A stretch of DNA of 64,000 bases from Xanthobacteraceae bacterium (GTDB lineage Bacteria; Pseudomonadota; Alphaproteobacteria; Rhizobiales; Xanthobacteraceae): NCBI GenBank assembly GCA_019745775.1, contig JAIESR010000006.1, positions 1 to 64,000 on the forward strand, given 5' to 3'. This document shows positions 17,579-26,874 of this stretch, piece after piece. The position numbers were made by a program, and so were the translations under genes. Below the pieces are notes generated by a model. It did not search any database. It worked only from the letters and a program-made list of their open reading frames with translations, and was not told the DNA's origin. Position 1 is the first letter of the stretch. Each line of letters starts with the position of its first letter.

Positions 17579-17723
17579 GCGCCCTCTCCCCTTGCGGGAG
17601 AGGGCTCAAGAAAGAATCCGCAAGCGCAAATCGGGTGAGGGGTGTCCTTGAGAAGATACCCCTCACCCGACTGGAGTGCGCTGACACACTTGAGCAGCCC
17701 TCTCCCGCAACGGGAGAGGGCAC
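17579..17723. repeat. Complete nested palindromic repeat, copy 4
   Basis: Left hairpin GCCCTCTCCC-CTTGC-GGGAGAGGGC (17581-17604), inner arms GGGTGAGGGG (17633-17642) and CCCCTCACCC (17659-17668), right hairpin at about 17697-17721. The left half shares CTCAAGAAAGA with copy 2, more than the hairpin alone requires. It sits between two convergent genes. Confidence 0.8.
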
Positions 17724-17751
17724 ATTAACGTCTGCGGTATACGCGGCGCGG

Positions 17752-19485
17752 CTACAGCCGCGTCACCGTCACGTGCAGCACGGCGGTGCGGCCGCCTTTC
17801 ACTTCCTTGATGGCGCGGTCGAGCGCCGCCGGCACCGCTGCCGGGTCGGTGACCTTCTCGCCATAGGCGCCGAACGCTTCGCCGACCTTGGAGAAGTCGA
17901 CGTCGCTCGGCAGGTTCGCCGCGAACTCGTCCTCCACCTTGGCGTCGCCGTCGGGATAGACGCGCAGAGTCGATTCCTTCACCGCCGACCAGCCGCCATT
18001 GTCGAGCACGATCGAGAGGATCGGGAGCTTGTACTGCTTCGATGCGCCGTAGACCGAGCTCGGCACGTTGAAATAGAAGCTGCCGTCGCCGACGATCTGG
18101 ATCATCATGCGGTCGGGCGCCGCGAGCTTTGCGCCCAGCGCCATGCCGCCCGACGAGCCGAGCCCGCCGCCGCCGACGCGGGTGACGGTGCCAGGGAGCG
18201 GCCGCGGGATCTGCTGCTGGATCGCCGGCGAGTTGCGCGCCGCTTCCGCGAACACGATGTCCTTGTCGGCGATGCGCTTCGCGAGCTCGGCGCAGAGATA
18301 ATGCGCGTTGATCGCACCGGCTTTGCCCTGGTTGGCGGCAAGCTCGGCAGCGGCCTGCTTGCGCTTGGCCTGCTGCTCCGCCATCTCGGCGACGCGCGCC
18401 CTGGCGGCGTCGATGAACGCCGGCGACGCCTTCTGCCTCACCGCCTCGTAGAGCTGCTCGACGATGCGCGCGCTGTTACCTTGCAGGCGCAGGTTCGCTG
18501 GGAAACTCCACATCGGCGAGCCGCCTTTCAGCACGTCGACGTCGATCTGGCCCCAGAAGGTCTTGTCGTTGACCTTGGTCTCGCGGGGGAAGAACGGCAC
18601 GTCGACGTCGACAAGCAGGCCGAAATCGGCCTTGCCGATGTGCGGCCCGCCGCCAAAGCCGCCGAAGCAGGGACCCTCATGGCTGAAATTGTTGACCATG
18701 TTGGCCTCGAACAGGCGGATGCCGGCGAACTCGGCGAGCCGCACGATCGCCTCCGACGCGCCGAGCGTGCGGCCCGCGTAGGACGCGAGCAGGATCGGAT
18801 AGCTCGAGGCGAGGAGCGCGTCGGCGAGCTTGTCGACGAGGCGCGGATCGGCGCCGGCCGGCTCGGTTGAGCCGTAGCGCTCGCCGGGATAGGAGCGGAC
18901 GTCGTCGTCGGCCCACACCTCGGTGAGGATCTCGCGCGGCAGCATCAGGTAGACCGGCCCTTTCGGGTCGCTCTGCATCACGGTGTGCGCGCGGCGGATC
19001 ACCTCCTTTGCGACGATCCCGGAAGGGAGCGTCCATTCCCACTTGGTGTAGGGGCGCACCAGGCTGCCCTGGTCGAACGGCTCCTGCACGAAGTGCACGT
19101 AGTTGTCGCGGGTGCCGGTCAATTCGCCGTGGGTCGTGAACGGCGCCTTGCCGGCCATCAGCAGCACCGGCAGGCGGCTGCGGTAGAGATTATGCATGGC
19201 GTTCGCGGTGTTGGCGGTGCCGACGTCGACATGCACCAGCACGCCCTGGCCCCGCCCCGTCACCAGCGCGTAGCCGCCGGCCATGTGCGCGGCGGTGTTC
19301 TCATGCGGAGCCACGAGGATGGTCGGCACTTTCTGGCCGCGCCGCCTGCGGCCGGCAAGCGCCTCGATGATCGGAGCGTGGTCGGTGCCCATGTTTGAGA
19401 ACAAGTAGTCGATGCCGACTTCGTTCAGTCCTTCGATGAAGTAATTCGCGGCCGAGTAGCTTGCGACATTGGCGCCGGTATCCAT
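17752..19485 (-). CDS. Thiamine diphosphate-dependent enzyme, acetolactate-synthase-like family
   Basis: A 577-residue ThDP enzyme with three domains in the usual order: PYR, central and PP. The catalytic Glu is in APHENTAAHMAG (residue 62). The ThDP/Mg motif starts at GDGS (466) and ends at DNGG (495-498), where Asn-Gly-Gly replaces the more common NN. Relatives decarboxylate 2-keto acids such as benzoylformate or oxalyl-CoA, or make acetolactate. No FAD-specific motif is obvious. AAGGAG precedes the ATG. A TTT receptor gene is next downstream in the opposite direction of reading order (upstream, same strand), so uptake and decarboxylation of a keto acid is a reasonable guess. Confidence 0.83.
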   Translation of the reverse strand: MDTGANVASYSAANYFIEGLNEVGIDYLFSNMGTDHAPIIEALAGRRRRGQKVPTILVAPHENTAAHMAGGYALVTGRGQGVLVHVDVGTANTANAMHNLYRSRLPVLLMAGKAPFTTHGELTGTRDNYVHFVQEPFDQGSLVRPYTKWEWTLPSGIVAKEVIRRAHTVMQSDPKGPVYLMLPREILTEVWADDDVRSYPGERYGSTEPAGADPRLVDKLADALLASSYPILLASYAGRTLGASEAIVRLAEFAGIRLFEANMVNNFSHEGPCFGGFGGGPHIGKADFGLLVDVDVPFFPRETKVNDKTFWGQIDVDVLKGGSPMWSFPANLRLQGNSARIVEQLYEAVRQKASPAFIDAARARVAEMAEQQAKRKQAAAELAANQGKAGAINAHYLCAELAKRIADKDIVFAEAARNSPAIQQQIPRPLPGTVTRVGGGGLGSSGGMALGAKLAAPDRMMIQIVGDGSFYFNVPSSVYGASKQYKLPILSIVLDNGGWSAVKESTLRVYPDGDAKVEDEFAANLPSDVDFSKVGEAFGAYGEKVTDPAAVPAALDRAIKEVKGGRTAVLHVTVTRL

Positions 19486-19509
19486 GGCGTACTCCTTGAG
19501 TGAGCGTTG

Positions 19510-20502
19510 TTATTGTTCCAGCTTCAGCAGATGGGCATTCTCTTTAAGAACCTGCGCCCAGCGCACGCTCTCGCTCTTGATAAATGCGGTCAGTTCGTCC
19601 GAGGTCGAGTTGATGGCGTTGATGCCGACCTTCTCGAGCCGCTCGCGGGTCGCTTTGTCGCCATAGATCTTGGCGATCGCGTTCTGGATCTTGTCGACGA
19701 TCGGTTTCGGCGTGCCAGCCGGCGCGGCGATCGCGATCCAGGTCGAGCTTTCGTCGATCGACGGCAGGCCGGCGGCTTCGCTGAGACTCGGCACGCCGGG
19801 AAACTGCGGCAGCGGCCGGTTCGTATATTTCGCGAGCGCGCGATATTGCCCGCCCTGCACCAACGGCAGCGCGGTGCCGGTCGAGTCGAGCGCGAAGTCG
19901 ACGGTACCGGCGAGCACCGCCTGGCCGATCTCGGCGCTGCCCTTGAACGGGATCAGCTGCACGTCGATGCCCGCGGTCTTGGCGAAAAGCACGGCGCCGA
20001 GCCGCGAGGTGATGGTGCCGGCGCCCATGTTCATCTTGCCGGGCCGCGCCTTGGCCTGCTCGATCAGCTCCTTGATCGATTTCGGTCCGGCCATGCGCGT
20101 CACCACCAGCGACATGTTCTTGGTCAGCATGCTGATCGGGACGAAATCCTTCAGCGGCTCGTAGGGCAGGTTCTGCAAGGTCAGCGGATTGAGCACCATG
20201 GTGGTGTCCATGGGGATCAACAGCGTGTAGCCGTCGGGCGCCGAACGCGCGACCTGCTGCGCGGCGATTGCGGTATTGCCGCCGGGACGGTTCTCGACCA
20301 CGACGGTCTGGCCCCAGTCTTCGCTCAGCTTCTGGCCGACAAAGCGCGCGATCACGTCGGCGGGACCGCCGGGCGGGAACGGTACGATCAGCCGCACGAT
20401 CCGGTTCGGATAGCTCGCGATCTCGGACGCGCCCTGCGCGAACGCCTGACTGCTCGCGACGATGCAGGCGAGGGCGATTGCAAGCGCGCGGATGACGATC
20501 AT
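19510..20502 (-). CDS. TTT-family periplasmic substrate-binding protein, receptor 5
   Basis: A 330-residue receptor with signal MIVIRALAIALACIVASSQAFA (cleavage near 22). It has PFPPGGPADVIARFVG, VENRPGGN and APDGYTLL. GGAGGAAA lies before the ATG. Its stop is 24 bases before the ATG of the ThDP enzyme on the same strand, which makes a two-gene operon likely. Its mature part carries a short insertion (QGASEIAS) before the first strand. Confidence 0.88.
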   Translation of the reverse strand: MIVIRALAIALACIVASSQAFAQGASEIASYPNRIVRLIVPFPPGGPADVIARFVGQKLSEDWGQTVVVENRPGGNTAIAAQQVARSAPDGYTLLIPMDTTMVLNPLTLQNLPYEPLKDFVPISMLTKNMSLVVTRMAGPKSIKELIEQAKARPGKMNMGAGTITSRLGAVLFAKTAGIDVQLIPFKGSAEIGQAVLAGTVDFALDSTGTALPLVQGGQYRALAKYTNRPLPQFPGVPSLSEAAGLPSIDESSTWIAIAAPAGTPKPIVDKIQNAIAKIYGDKATRERLEKVGINAINSTSDELTAFIKSESVRWAQVLKENAHLLKLEQ

Positions 20503-20534
20503 GGTTTCCTCCGGCTCCTTTAGTTGGTGCTGCT

Positions 20535-21770
20535 TTAATTGGTGCTGCGCAGACGGCCGAGCAGCTCCGCGGTGGGCCAGGAGTCGGCCGGCAGCTTGAG
20601 CTTGATCTGGATCGTCCGCACCGCCTGCCGGCTCTTGAGCCCCAGTATGCCGTCGATGCGGCCGACATCAAATCCGCGTTTGGCGAGCAGCGTCTGCAGC
20701 TCACGCACTTCGTCCTGACTCAGCCCGGGGATCTTTTCGCCCATGCCGGGATTGTAGGCCGGCGCGCCGGCGAGCCGGCTCGCGTAGTAGGCGGCGCTGA
20801 GCGAATAGATCAGCGAGTTGTTCCATTCGGTGTAGACCCTGAAGTTGTCGAAGGCGAGAAACGCCGGTCCGAGACGGCCCATCGGCAGGACGAGCGATGC
20901 CGGCAGCGTGTCGGTTTCGAGCGGCTTGCCGTCGGCGCGCGTGACGCCCCACTTCGCCCACTGCGAACGCGGATGCTGGATCGCAAGATCGGCCTGTTCC
21001 CATGACAGGTTCTGCGGGACGCGCACCTCCTGGATCCAGGGCTGGCCGCGTTTCCAGCCCAGATGCTGGAGATAGTTGGCGGTCGACGCCAGCACATCGG
21101 GAACGCTCCTGATCAGGTCGCGGCGGCCGTCGCCGTCATAGTCGACGGCGCTGCGGTAATATTCCGACGTCATCATCTGGGTCTGGCCGAGCTCGCCCGC
21201 CCAGGAGCCGATCATCTCCTCCGGGCGCAGATCGCCGCGCTCGATCATGCGCAGCGCATCGAACAGGCGCGGCCGGAACAGCTCCGGTCGGCGGCAGTCA
21301 TAGGCGAGCGTTGTAAGCGCCGGCAGCACCGGCTCCTTGCCGGCGCTGGCGCCGAAGTCGCTCTCCAGACCCCAGAACGCGACGATGACAGGCGCGGGCA
21401 CGCCATAGTCTTTCTCGATGCGCCGGAAGAGTTCGTCCTGCTTCTTGATCAGCTGGGCGCCCCGTTGCAGCCGGTAGGCCGGGATCACTTTCTTGGAGAA
21501 GTCGAGGAAATTCTGCGCGAAGAAGCGCTGGCCACGGTCGATGTTGATAATGCGCTGGTCGAACTTGAGGTACGGCGAGGCGGCAGCGATGGCCGAGGCC
21601 GAGATTTTCTGAGCGGCCGCTTCGCGTTTGAACTCGGCCAGCCACTGGTCGAAGTTCGCGGTGTTACGGCACGTGGACTGGGCCAAGGCCGGGACCCCGG
21701 CTGCGATCAGGGTCATAAGGGGGAGGGCCAGGCTCCTGAGCCAAGCCAAGCACGTCCGTGTGCGTCGCAT
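20535..21770 (-). CDS. Lytic murein transglycosylase, MltB family, with peptidoglycan-binding domain
   Basis: A 411-residue periplasmic enzyme that cleaves peptidoglycan to 1,6-anhydro-muropeptides. After a signal of about 30 residues comes the SLT_2 domain, with catalytic Glu136 in FWGLESDFG and the family block GSWAGELGQTQMM. The last 60 residues (LSQDEVRELQTLLAKRGFDVGRIDGILG) are a PG_binding_1 domain. No lipobox Cys follows the signal, so it should be soluble rather than a lipoprotein. It lies 32 bases upstream of the TTT receptor gene but is functionally unrelated and probably has its own promoter. Confidence 0.9.
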   Translation of the reverse strand: MRRTRTCLAWLRSLALPLMTLIAAGVPALAQSTCRNTANFDQWLAEFKREAAAQKISASAIAAASPYLKFDQRIINIDRGQRFFAQNFLDFSKKVIPAYRLQRGAQLIKKQDELFRRIEKDYGVPAPVIVAFWGLESDFGASAGKEPVLPALTTLAYDCRRPELFRPRLFDALRMIERGDLRPEEMIGSWAGELGQTQMMTSEYYRSAVDYDGDGRRDLIRSVPDVLASTANYLQHLGWKRGQPWIQEVRVPQNLSWEQADLAIQHPRSQWAKWGVTRADGKPLETDTLPASLVLPMGRLGPAFLAFDNFRVYTEWNNSLIYSLSAAYYASRLAGAPAYNPGMGEKIPGLSQDEVRELQTLLAKRGFDVGRIDGILGLKSRQAVRTIQIKLKLPADSWPTAELLGRLRSTN

Positions 21771-22058
21771 CGTCCCGTCCGTTATTGCTGAAGGGGGCCA
21801 TTGTTCCCCCGGAATGGCCGCCGCCGCAAGCTTCCAGGTGCCCTAGTCGTGTGGGCGGCATTGACCGGGCGTCGCAGCAAACTTGCTGGTCTCGCGCCAA
21901 CTCGCCTATCTTAGCGCCATATTCGCTGGACTTGGTCGCTGGACTTGGCGAAAGCGCGGCAGTATGTCCGCGCGTTGTGCCGGGACCGGCCGGTTTCGGT
22001 CACTTCGCGCGTGCGGCGGCGTTGCGGCTTTGATGGTTTGGGGCTTGGGAGGCTTGAG

Positions 22059-22568
22059 ATGCCAATGCGCATATTGATGGCGTTGTCGGTTGGTGCGGCG
22101 ATTCTGACGTCCGCCCCGGTGAGCGCGGAACAGGCGGCCCCGTCATCGCCGCCGGCGCCTGAATATGGTCTGCCGCTCAACACCGAGCAGGCCAAGGCCG
22201 CGGCCGCCGCGGCGCTCGCGGAGGCCCGCAAGAACAATTGGCGTATGGCCGTGTCGATCGTCGGCCCCGAAGGCAGCGTCATCTATTTCGAGAAGATGGA
22301 CGGCACCCAGAACGCCTCATTCCTGCTGGCCACTGCGAAAGCCCGCACCTCCGCGATGTTCCGCCGCTCGACCAAGGTATTCGTCGATCAGTTCGCCGCC
22401 GGCAATGTCGCCTTCATGACATTCCCGGACGAGGCGCGGCCGACCGCATCGGAAGGGGGCCTGCCGATCATCATCGACGGTAAGATCATCGGCGCGATCG
22501 GCGTCAGCGGCGGCACCGGCGCGCAGAACGGCGTCGCCGCGACCGCCGGCGTCAATGCCGTGAAGTAG
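22059..22568 (+). CDS. Secreted GlcG/HbpS-like heme-binding-family protein
   Basis: A 169-residue protein: signal peptide to about residue 24 (ILTSAPVSA), then a single GlcG/HbpS domain. PLNTEQAKAAAAAALAEARKNNWRMAV is split by the family's first helix, and FEKMDGTQNAS, KARTSAMFRRS and GAIGVSGGTGAQN follow. HbpS members bind heme or small ligands outside the membrane; others are adaptor-like proteins of unknown role. The ATG at 22059 is preferred since GGGAGG lies six bases before it. It precedes egtB by 230 bases on the same strand; a shared role in redox defence is only a suggestion. Confidence 0.78.
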   Translation: MPMRILMALSVGAAILTSAPVSAEQAAPSSPPAPEYGLPLNTEQAKAAAAAALAEARKNNWRMAVSIVGPEGSVIYFEKMDGTQNASFLLATAKARTSAMFRRSTKVFVDQFAAGNVAFMTFPDEARPTASEGGLPIIIDGKIIGAIGVSGGTGAQNGVAATAGVNAVK

Positions 22569-22798
22569 CTACACATTCATGTGACTGAAACTTAAATCAA
22601 ACGCTTTGGGCGACTAACACGTTGGATTTCATGGTTTTTCCCGGTGCGGCGATCGGCGGCTCGTTGGCTCCTCGCAACAGACACCCCATTTGTCCGTCAT
22701 AATGCGCCGTACTCTTGCGTACGGAACCGACGGTCCGCGTGGGCCGTTTCATCGCCAACGGGGCGCTTGATCAATCAGCCCAAAGGGGGGCTCTCAGC

Positions 22799-24067
22799 AT
22801 GGCGACTTCAGCCATCCCTCGCTTTCACGGCCAAAGCAACGTCACGGCGATGCCCGGCACCGCGGCGGCGCGCGCCCGCAATCTGCGCGCCAGCCGGGCG
22901 GAAGCATTCCGCGAGGTACGCGGCGAGACCGAGCGCCGCGCGGCGCCGCTCTCCGACGAGGATCAGGTGATCCAGTCGATGCCGGACGCGAGCCCGACCA
23001 AATGGCATCGCGCCCATACGACCTGGTTCTTCGAGCAGTTCCTGCTGATGCCGCATCTCGCCGGCTACCGCGTCTTCGACAAGCAGTTCGCCTATCTATT
23101 CAACTCGTATTACGTCGCGGCCGGTCCGCGGCACGCCCGGCCGCAGCGCGGACTGGTGACGCGGCCCGCAAACAGCGAAGTCGCCGCCTATCGCGCCCAT
23201 GTCGATGCCGCAGTGGTGCGGCTGATCGAAGAAGCCGACGCGGCGCAGATCGCCGAGGTCCTGCGCATCCTTGAGATCGGGCTCAACCATGAACAGCAGC
23301 ATCAGGAACTGTTGCTCACGGACATCCTGCATGCGTTTTCGCTCAACCCGGTGGCTCCGACCTACGACGCCAAGCGCATCCCGCCGGGGGCGAAGAAGTC
23401 GGCGTCCGGCTTCGTCGCGATCCCGGAGGGACTGCATACCATCGGCTTTGCAGCCGAGGGCTATTGTTTCGACAACGAAGGTCCGGCACATCAGGTCTAT
23501 GTGCGGCCGGTGCGCATCGCGCGCTCGCTGGTCACCAACGCGCAGTGGCTCGATTTCATCAAGGACGGCGGCTATGCCACGCCCTCGCTCTGGCTTTCGG
23601 ACGGCTGGGCGGCGGTGCAGGCCGAAGGCTGGGAGGCGCCCGGCTATTGGCGCAAGGTTGACGGCGTATCGCATACGCTGACGCTTGCGGGCCTGCGGCC
23701 GGTCGATCCCGCCGCGCCGGTCTGCCATGTGAGCTACTACGAGGCCGACGCGTTCGCGCGCTGGATGGGCAAGGACCTTCCGACCGAACAGGAATGGGAG
23801 GTCGCGGCGAATGCCGGTTTGATCGACGACGCCTTCGGGATTGTGTGGCAATGGACGCGCAGCGCCTATTCGCCGTACCCGGGCTATCGCGCCGCCTCCG
23901 GCGCGCTCGGCGAATACAACGGCAAGTTCATGATCAACCAGATGGTCCTGCGCGGTTCGTCGCATGCGACGCCGGCAGGCCATTCGCGCGCGAGTTATCG
24001 CAACTTCTTCTATCCGCCGGCTCGCTGGCAGTTCAGCGGCCTGCGGCTCGTCGATTACGGAAGTTGA
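22799..24067 (+). CDS. egtB: Ergothioneine biosynthesis iron-dependent sulfoxide synthase EgtB
   Basis: A 422-residue protein. The N-terminal DinB-like domain supplies the iron ligands: a His in KWHRAHTTWFFE (about residue 66-72) and the HxxxHxE triad in NHEQQHQE (164-169). The C-terminal half is an FGE/sulfatase-modifying fold with SGFVAIPEG, VTNAQWLDF, VSYYEADAFARW, PTEQEWE and RGSSHATP. EgtB joins gamma-Glu-Cys or Cys to trimethylhistidine with oxygen. AGGGGGG lies ten bases before the ATG at 22799. The stop is 13 bases before egtD, a classical egtB-egtD pair. The Glu-Cys ligase EgtA and lyase EgtE are not in the window. Confidence 0.93.
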   Translation: MATSAIPRFHGQSNVTAMPGTAAARARNLRASRAEAFREVRGETERRAAPLSDEDQVIQSMPDASPTKWHRAHTTWFFEQFLLMPHLAGYRVFDKQFAYLFNSYYVAAGPRHARPQRGLVTRPANSEVAAYRAHVDAAVVRLIEEADAAQIAEVLRILEIGLNHEQQHQELLLTDILHAFSLNPVAPTYDAKRIPPGAKKSASGFVAIPEGLHTIGFAAEGYCFDNEGPAHQVYVRPVRIARSLVTNAQWLDFIKDGGYATPSLWLSDGWAAVQAEGWEAPGYWRKVDGVSHTLTLAGLRPVDPAAPVCHVSYYEADAFARWMGKDLPTEQEWEVAANAGLIDDAFGIVWQWTRSAYSPYPGYRAASGALGEYNGKFMINQMVLRGSSHATPAGHSRASYRNFFYPPARWQFSGLRLVDYGS

Positions 24068-24080
24068 TTAGGAGGCGATC

Positions 24081-25055
24081 ATGGTTGTATCGGTCCAGAC
24101 TGCGCTTCGGCACGTGCCCGAGGTCGTCAGGTCGGAATTTGCGCGCGATGTCATTGCCGGACTGTCGGCGCGTCCGAAGCAGCTCTCGCCAAAGTACTTC
24201 TACGACGAGCTTGGCGCGCAATTGTTCGAAGAGATCACGCGGTTGCCCGAGTACTATCCAACCCGCACCGAGCTTACGATCCTCGAGCACCACGCGGGAG
24301 AGATGGCGAAGCTGGTCCCGGCCGATGCGGCGCTGATCGAGTTCGGCTCCGGCTCGACCCGCAAGGCGCGCTTGCTGCTCAATGCCGCGTCCGCGATCGG
24401 CGCCTATGTCCCGGTCGATATCTCGTCTGAGATGCTCTTGCAGGAGGCGGCCGAGCTCCAGCGCGACTATCCGCGCCTGACCGTGCTGCCGGTCGAGGCC
24501 GACTTCACCAAGCCGTTCCAGCTTCCGCGTGGCATAGCATCGCGTCCGCGCGTCGGCTTCTTCCCTGGGTCGACCATCGGCAATTTCGAGCCGCATATGG
24601 CGGCGGCGTTCCTGAGCCATGCCGCCGAGCGGCTCGGCGCCGGCGCGACCCTGATCATCGGCTTCGACCTGGTGAAGGACGTGAAGGTCCTCCACGCGGC
24701 CTACAACGATGCCGCCGGCGTGACGGCGCGCTTCAACCTCAACCTCCTGACCCGGATCAACCGCGAGCTTGGCGGCAACTTCAATCTCGACATGTTCTGC
24801 CATCAGGCGTTCTACAACACCGAGCGGCGGCGCATTGAAATGCATCTCGCGAGCCGCGACCGTCAGCGGGTGAGGGTGGCCGGCCGCACCTTCGAATTCC
24901 GCGGCGGCGAAACCATCCACACCGAGAACAGCTACAAGTACACGCCGGAATCCTTCGATGCGATCGCGCGCGGCTCGGGCTGGACGCCGGTCGCTTCGTG
25001 GACCGATCCGAACGGCTATTTCGCGGTGCAGGCACTTACCGTGACGGCCTCCTGA
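24081..25055 (+). CDS. egtD: L-histidine N-alpha-methyltransferase EgtD
   Basis: A 324-residue SAM-dependent methyltransferase that trimethylates histidine, the first step to ergothioneine. It shows PKYFYDELGAQLFEEIT, the Tyr-Pro-Thr-Arg block LPEYYPTRTE, the SAM site IEFGSGSTRKARLLL and FFPGSTIGNFEP. Its length is that of EgtD. AGGAGG lies just before the ATG. It follows egtB with a 13-base gap. The next gene is on the opposite strand with a different role. Confidence 0.94.
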   Translation: MVVSVQTALRHVPEVVRSEFARDVIAGLSARPKQLSPKYFYDELGAQLFEEITRLPEYYPTRTELTILEHHAGEMAKLVPADAALIEFGSGSTRKARLLLNAASAIGAYVPVDISSEMLLQEAAELQRDYPRLTVLPVEADFTKPFQLPRGIASRPRVGFFPGSTIGNFEPHMAAAFLSHAAERLGAGATLIIGFDLVKDVKVLHAAYNDAAGVTARFNLNLLTRINRELGGNFNLDMFCHQAFYNTERRRIEMHLASRDRQRVRVAGRTFEFRGGETIHTENSYKYTPESFDAIARGSGWTPVASWTDPNGYFAVQALTVTAS

Positions 25056-25098
25056 AGCGTTGGTCGACGCCCTCGCGGTACTGGCATCCCGCTCCAGA

Positions 25099-25842
25099 CT
25101 AGAGCGGTTCCATGCCTTGCGCCTTGATGATGGGAATGGCCGTTGGGCCGGTGAGAAACCGGAGCAAAGCGCGCGCCGCATCGGGCGCTTTCGAGCTCGC
25201 GCTCACGGCGCCCTCGAACGACGTGTAGATCTGAATGTCGGGTGGCAGCGGTCCGGCCAGCTCGATGCCAGGTGTGGTAAGAACCTGCGTGATCACAATG
25301 ACCGCAACTTCAAGGTCGCCCTTGGCGAGCAGCGCGTTCACGATATCCTCTTTTGGTATCGTCAACTTCGACTTGATGGCCTCGGCAATTCCCAGACGCT
25401 CAAGCAGTTCTGGCAGGCCGGGCGTCGGCAAATAGCCGATCGATTTCGCATTGAGCAGGGTTCGTTTGAAAGCCTCGGTCGTGCTGACGTCGGGCTTCGG
25501 AGCACCGGCGCGAACCGCGACGCCGTATCCGGAACGGACCAGCTTGGTGCGGGTATCCGCAATGACTTTGCCGTTCTTGACCAATCCATTGATGGTGCCG
25601 GGCGGGCTGGCGATGACATCGAACGGTTCGCCGGCATCGATCTGCTTTACGAAAACGGGGCTGAAACCCATGATGACGTTGAGCTTGCTGCCGGTTGATC
25701 GCTCGAATTCAGGGCCGATTTTTTCCAACACCGTGGCAATCGCCCGTGACGTGAAGATTTTGATCTCCACGGCTGCTGCAACGGATGTCGCGGTGATCAA
25801 GGCGAGGAAGAGTATTGCTAGTGCAGTCAGTGCCCTCATCAT
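25099..25842 (-). CDS. ModA-like extracellular substrate-binding protein
   Basis: A 247-residue secreted protein with a signal of about 23 residues (ALTALAILFLALITATSVAAA). VEIKIFTSRAIATVLEKIGPEFE is the ModA-type first strand and helix, and PFDVIASPPGTINGLVKNGKV the following loop. ModA proteins bind molybdate or tungstate for an ABC importer, but no modB or modC is next to it. This branch of the family often has no assigned ligand. The ATG at 25842 has AGGAGG six bases before it; longer in-frame starts do not. Convergent with egtD. Confidence 0.8.
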   Translation of the reverse strand: MMRALTALAILFLALITATSVAAAVEIKIFTSRAIATVLEKIGPEFERSTGSKLNVIMGFSPVFVKQIDAGEPFDVIASPPGTINGLVKNGKVIADTRTKLVRSGYGVAVRAGAPKPDVSTTEAFKRTLLNAKSIGYLPTPGLPELLERLGIAEAIKSKLTIPKEDIVNALLAKGDLEVAVIVITQVLTTPGIELAGPLPPDIQIYTSFEGAVSASSKAPDAARALLRFLTGPTAIPIIKAQGMEPL

Positions 25843-25936
25843 CTGTGGCCTCCTGCTTAAGAACTTTGTTCGGCAAGTCCCGCAGTGCTCAGATGATGGC
25901 ACGCGATGTTGGGCGCAATTGTGAGTATCCCGCTCG

Positions 25937-26686
25937 CTATTTCGCGTCGTGAAAAATAACTCCAGCAGTCTGGCGATGGCCGGAGCGCAGCGCGCTGACG
26001 CCGTGGCGCATGGTGACACGATAGAAGCCGCGCGTACCTTTGACCGGCCGTTGATGAACTGCGAACACGGCGGCATCGCCGCTTCTCAGCGCCACCACTT
26101 CGGCACGCGACTGCATGCGCGGCCGCTGCTCGGTGAGGACGAATTCGCCGCCCGTGAAATCCTTGCCCGGCTCCGACAGCAGGATCACCACCTGCAGCGG
26201 GAAGACATGCTCGCCGTAGAGGTCCTGGTGCAGGCAGTTGTAGTCGCCGGCGCGATACTTGAGCAGCAGCGGCGTCGGACGGGTCTGGCCGGCGGCGTGG
26301 CAGCGCCTGATGAAGGCGGTATGCGCTTGGGGGTAGCGCACGTCGATGGCCATCGCCTCGTTCCAGCGATTGGCGATCGGCACTAGCGGCGCATAAAGGG
26401 CAGGGCGCAGCTCCGCGACGATGTCCGGTAGCGGATAGGCGAAGTATTTGTATTCGCCGCGGCCGAAGCCGTGCCGCGCCATCACAATGGTGCTGCGGAA
26501 GCCGCGTTCGTTGTCGTAGAGAGCGGCCAGCGTTTTGCATTCATCGGCGGTTAGCAGCCCTTCGATCCGCGCCACGCCGCTGGCATCGAGATCGTCCGCG
26601 ACGCGCGCCCAGTCGATGGCCGCGATGCGGGCCCCGATGCGGTTGTCTCCGGCCTTGTCCGGCTTGCGTTTCAGGGCGGTGGTCAT
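25937..26686 (-). CDS. 2OG-Fe(II) oxygenase, predicted proline-hydroxylase-like (COG3826 type)
   Basis: A 249-residue oxygenase. The HxD iron motif is in NCLHQDLYGEH (about residue 153-155), and a distal His with Arg is in MRHGVSALRSGHRQT (about 227-238). GEYKYFAYPLP and APIANRW-like PLVPIANRWNEAM mark the family. Pfam links this family by name with oxidation of damaged DNA, whereas COG calls it a proline hydroxylase; neither role is established. No start-deciding site is clear before the ATG. It may share the intergenic space of 188 bases with the divergent FAH-family gene. Confidence 0.78.
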   Translation of the reverse strand: MTTALKRKPDKAGDNRIGARIAAIDWARVADDLDASGVARIEGLLTADECKTLAALYDNERGFRSTIVMARHGFGRGEYKYFAYPLPDIVAELRPALYAPLVPIANRWNEAMAIDVRYPQAHTAFIRRCHAAGQTRPTPLLLKYRAGDYNCLHQDLYGEHVFPLQVVILLSEPGKDFTGGEFVLTEQRPRMQSRAEVVALRSGDAAVFAVHQRPVKGTRGFYRVTMRHGVSALRSGHRQTAGVIFHDAK

Positions 26687-26874
26687 GTCATGCCTGCCGA
26701 TCTCTCATAGATATGTGCGCAATGGTCCGGGTCGGTCGCGACCCGATTTCTGCGACGTTTCGGCCGCACGCCGGGGCCGAAAATCGACCCCGATTAGGCC
26801 CCTGGGCGTATAGACGGGGTATCGCCCGCTTTTTATAGTCCCGCCCCTCAGCACACGAGGGAGCTTCTGGAGTC

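Noticed and set aside
2878-17723. CRISPR or attachment-site reading of the CCCTCACCC palindromes
   Set aside because: The copies are single, kilobases apart, have no flanking integrase or cas genes and fold on themselves.
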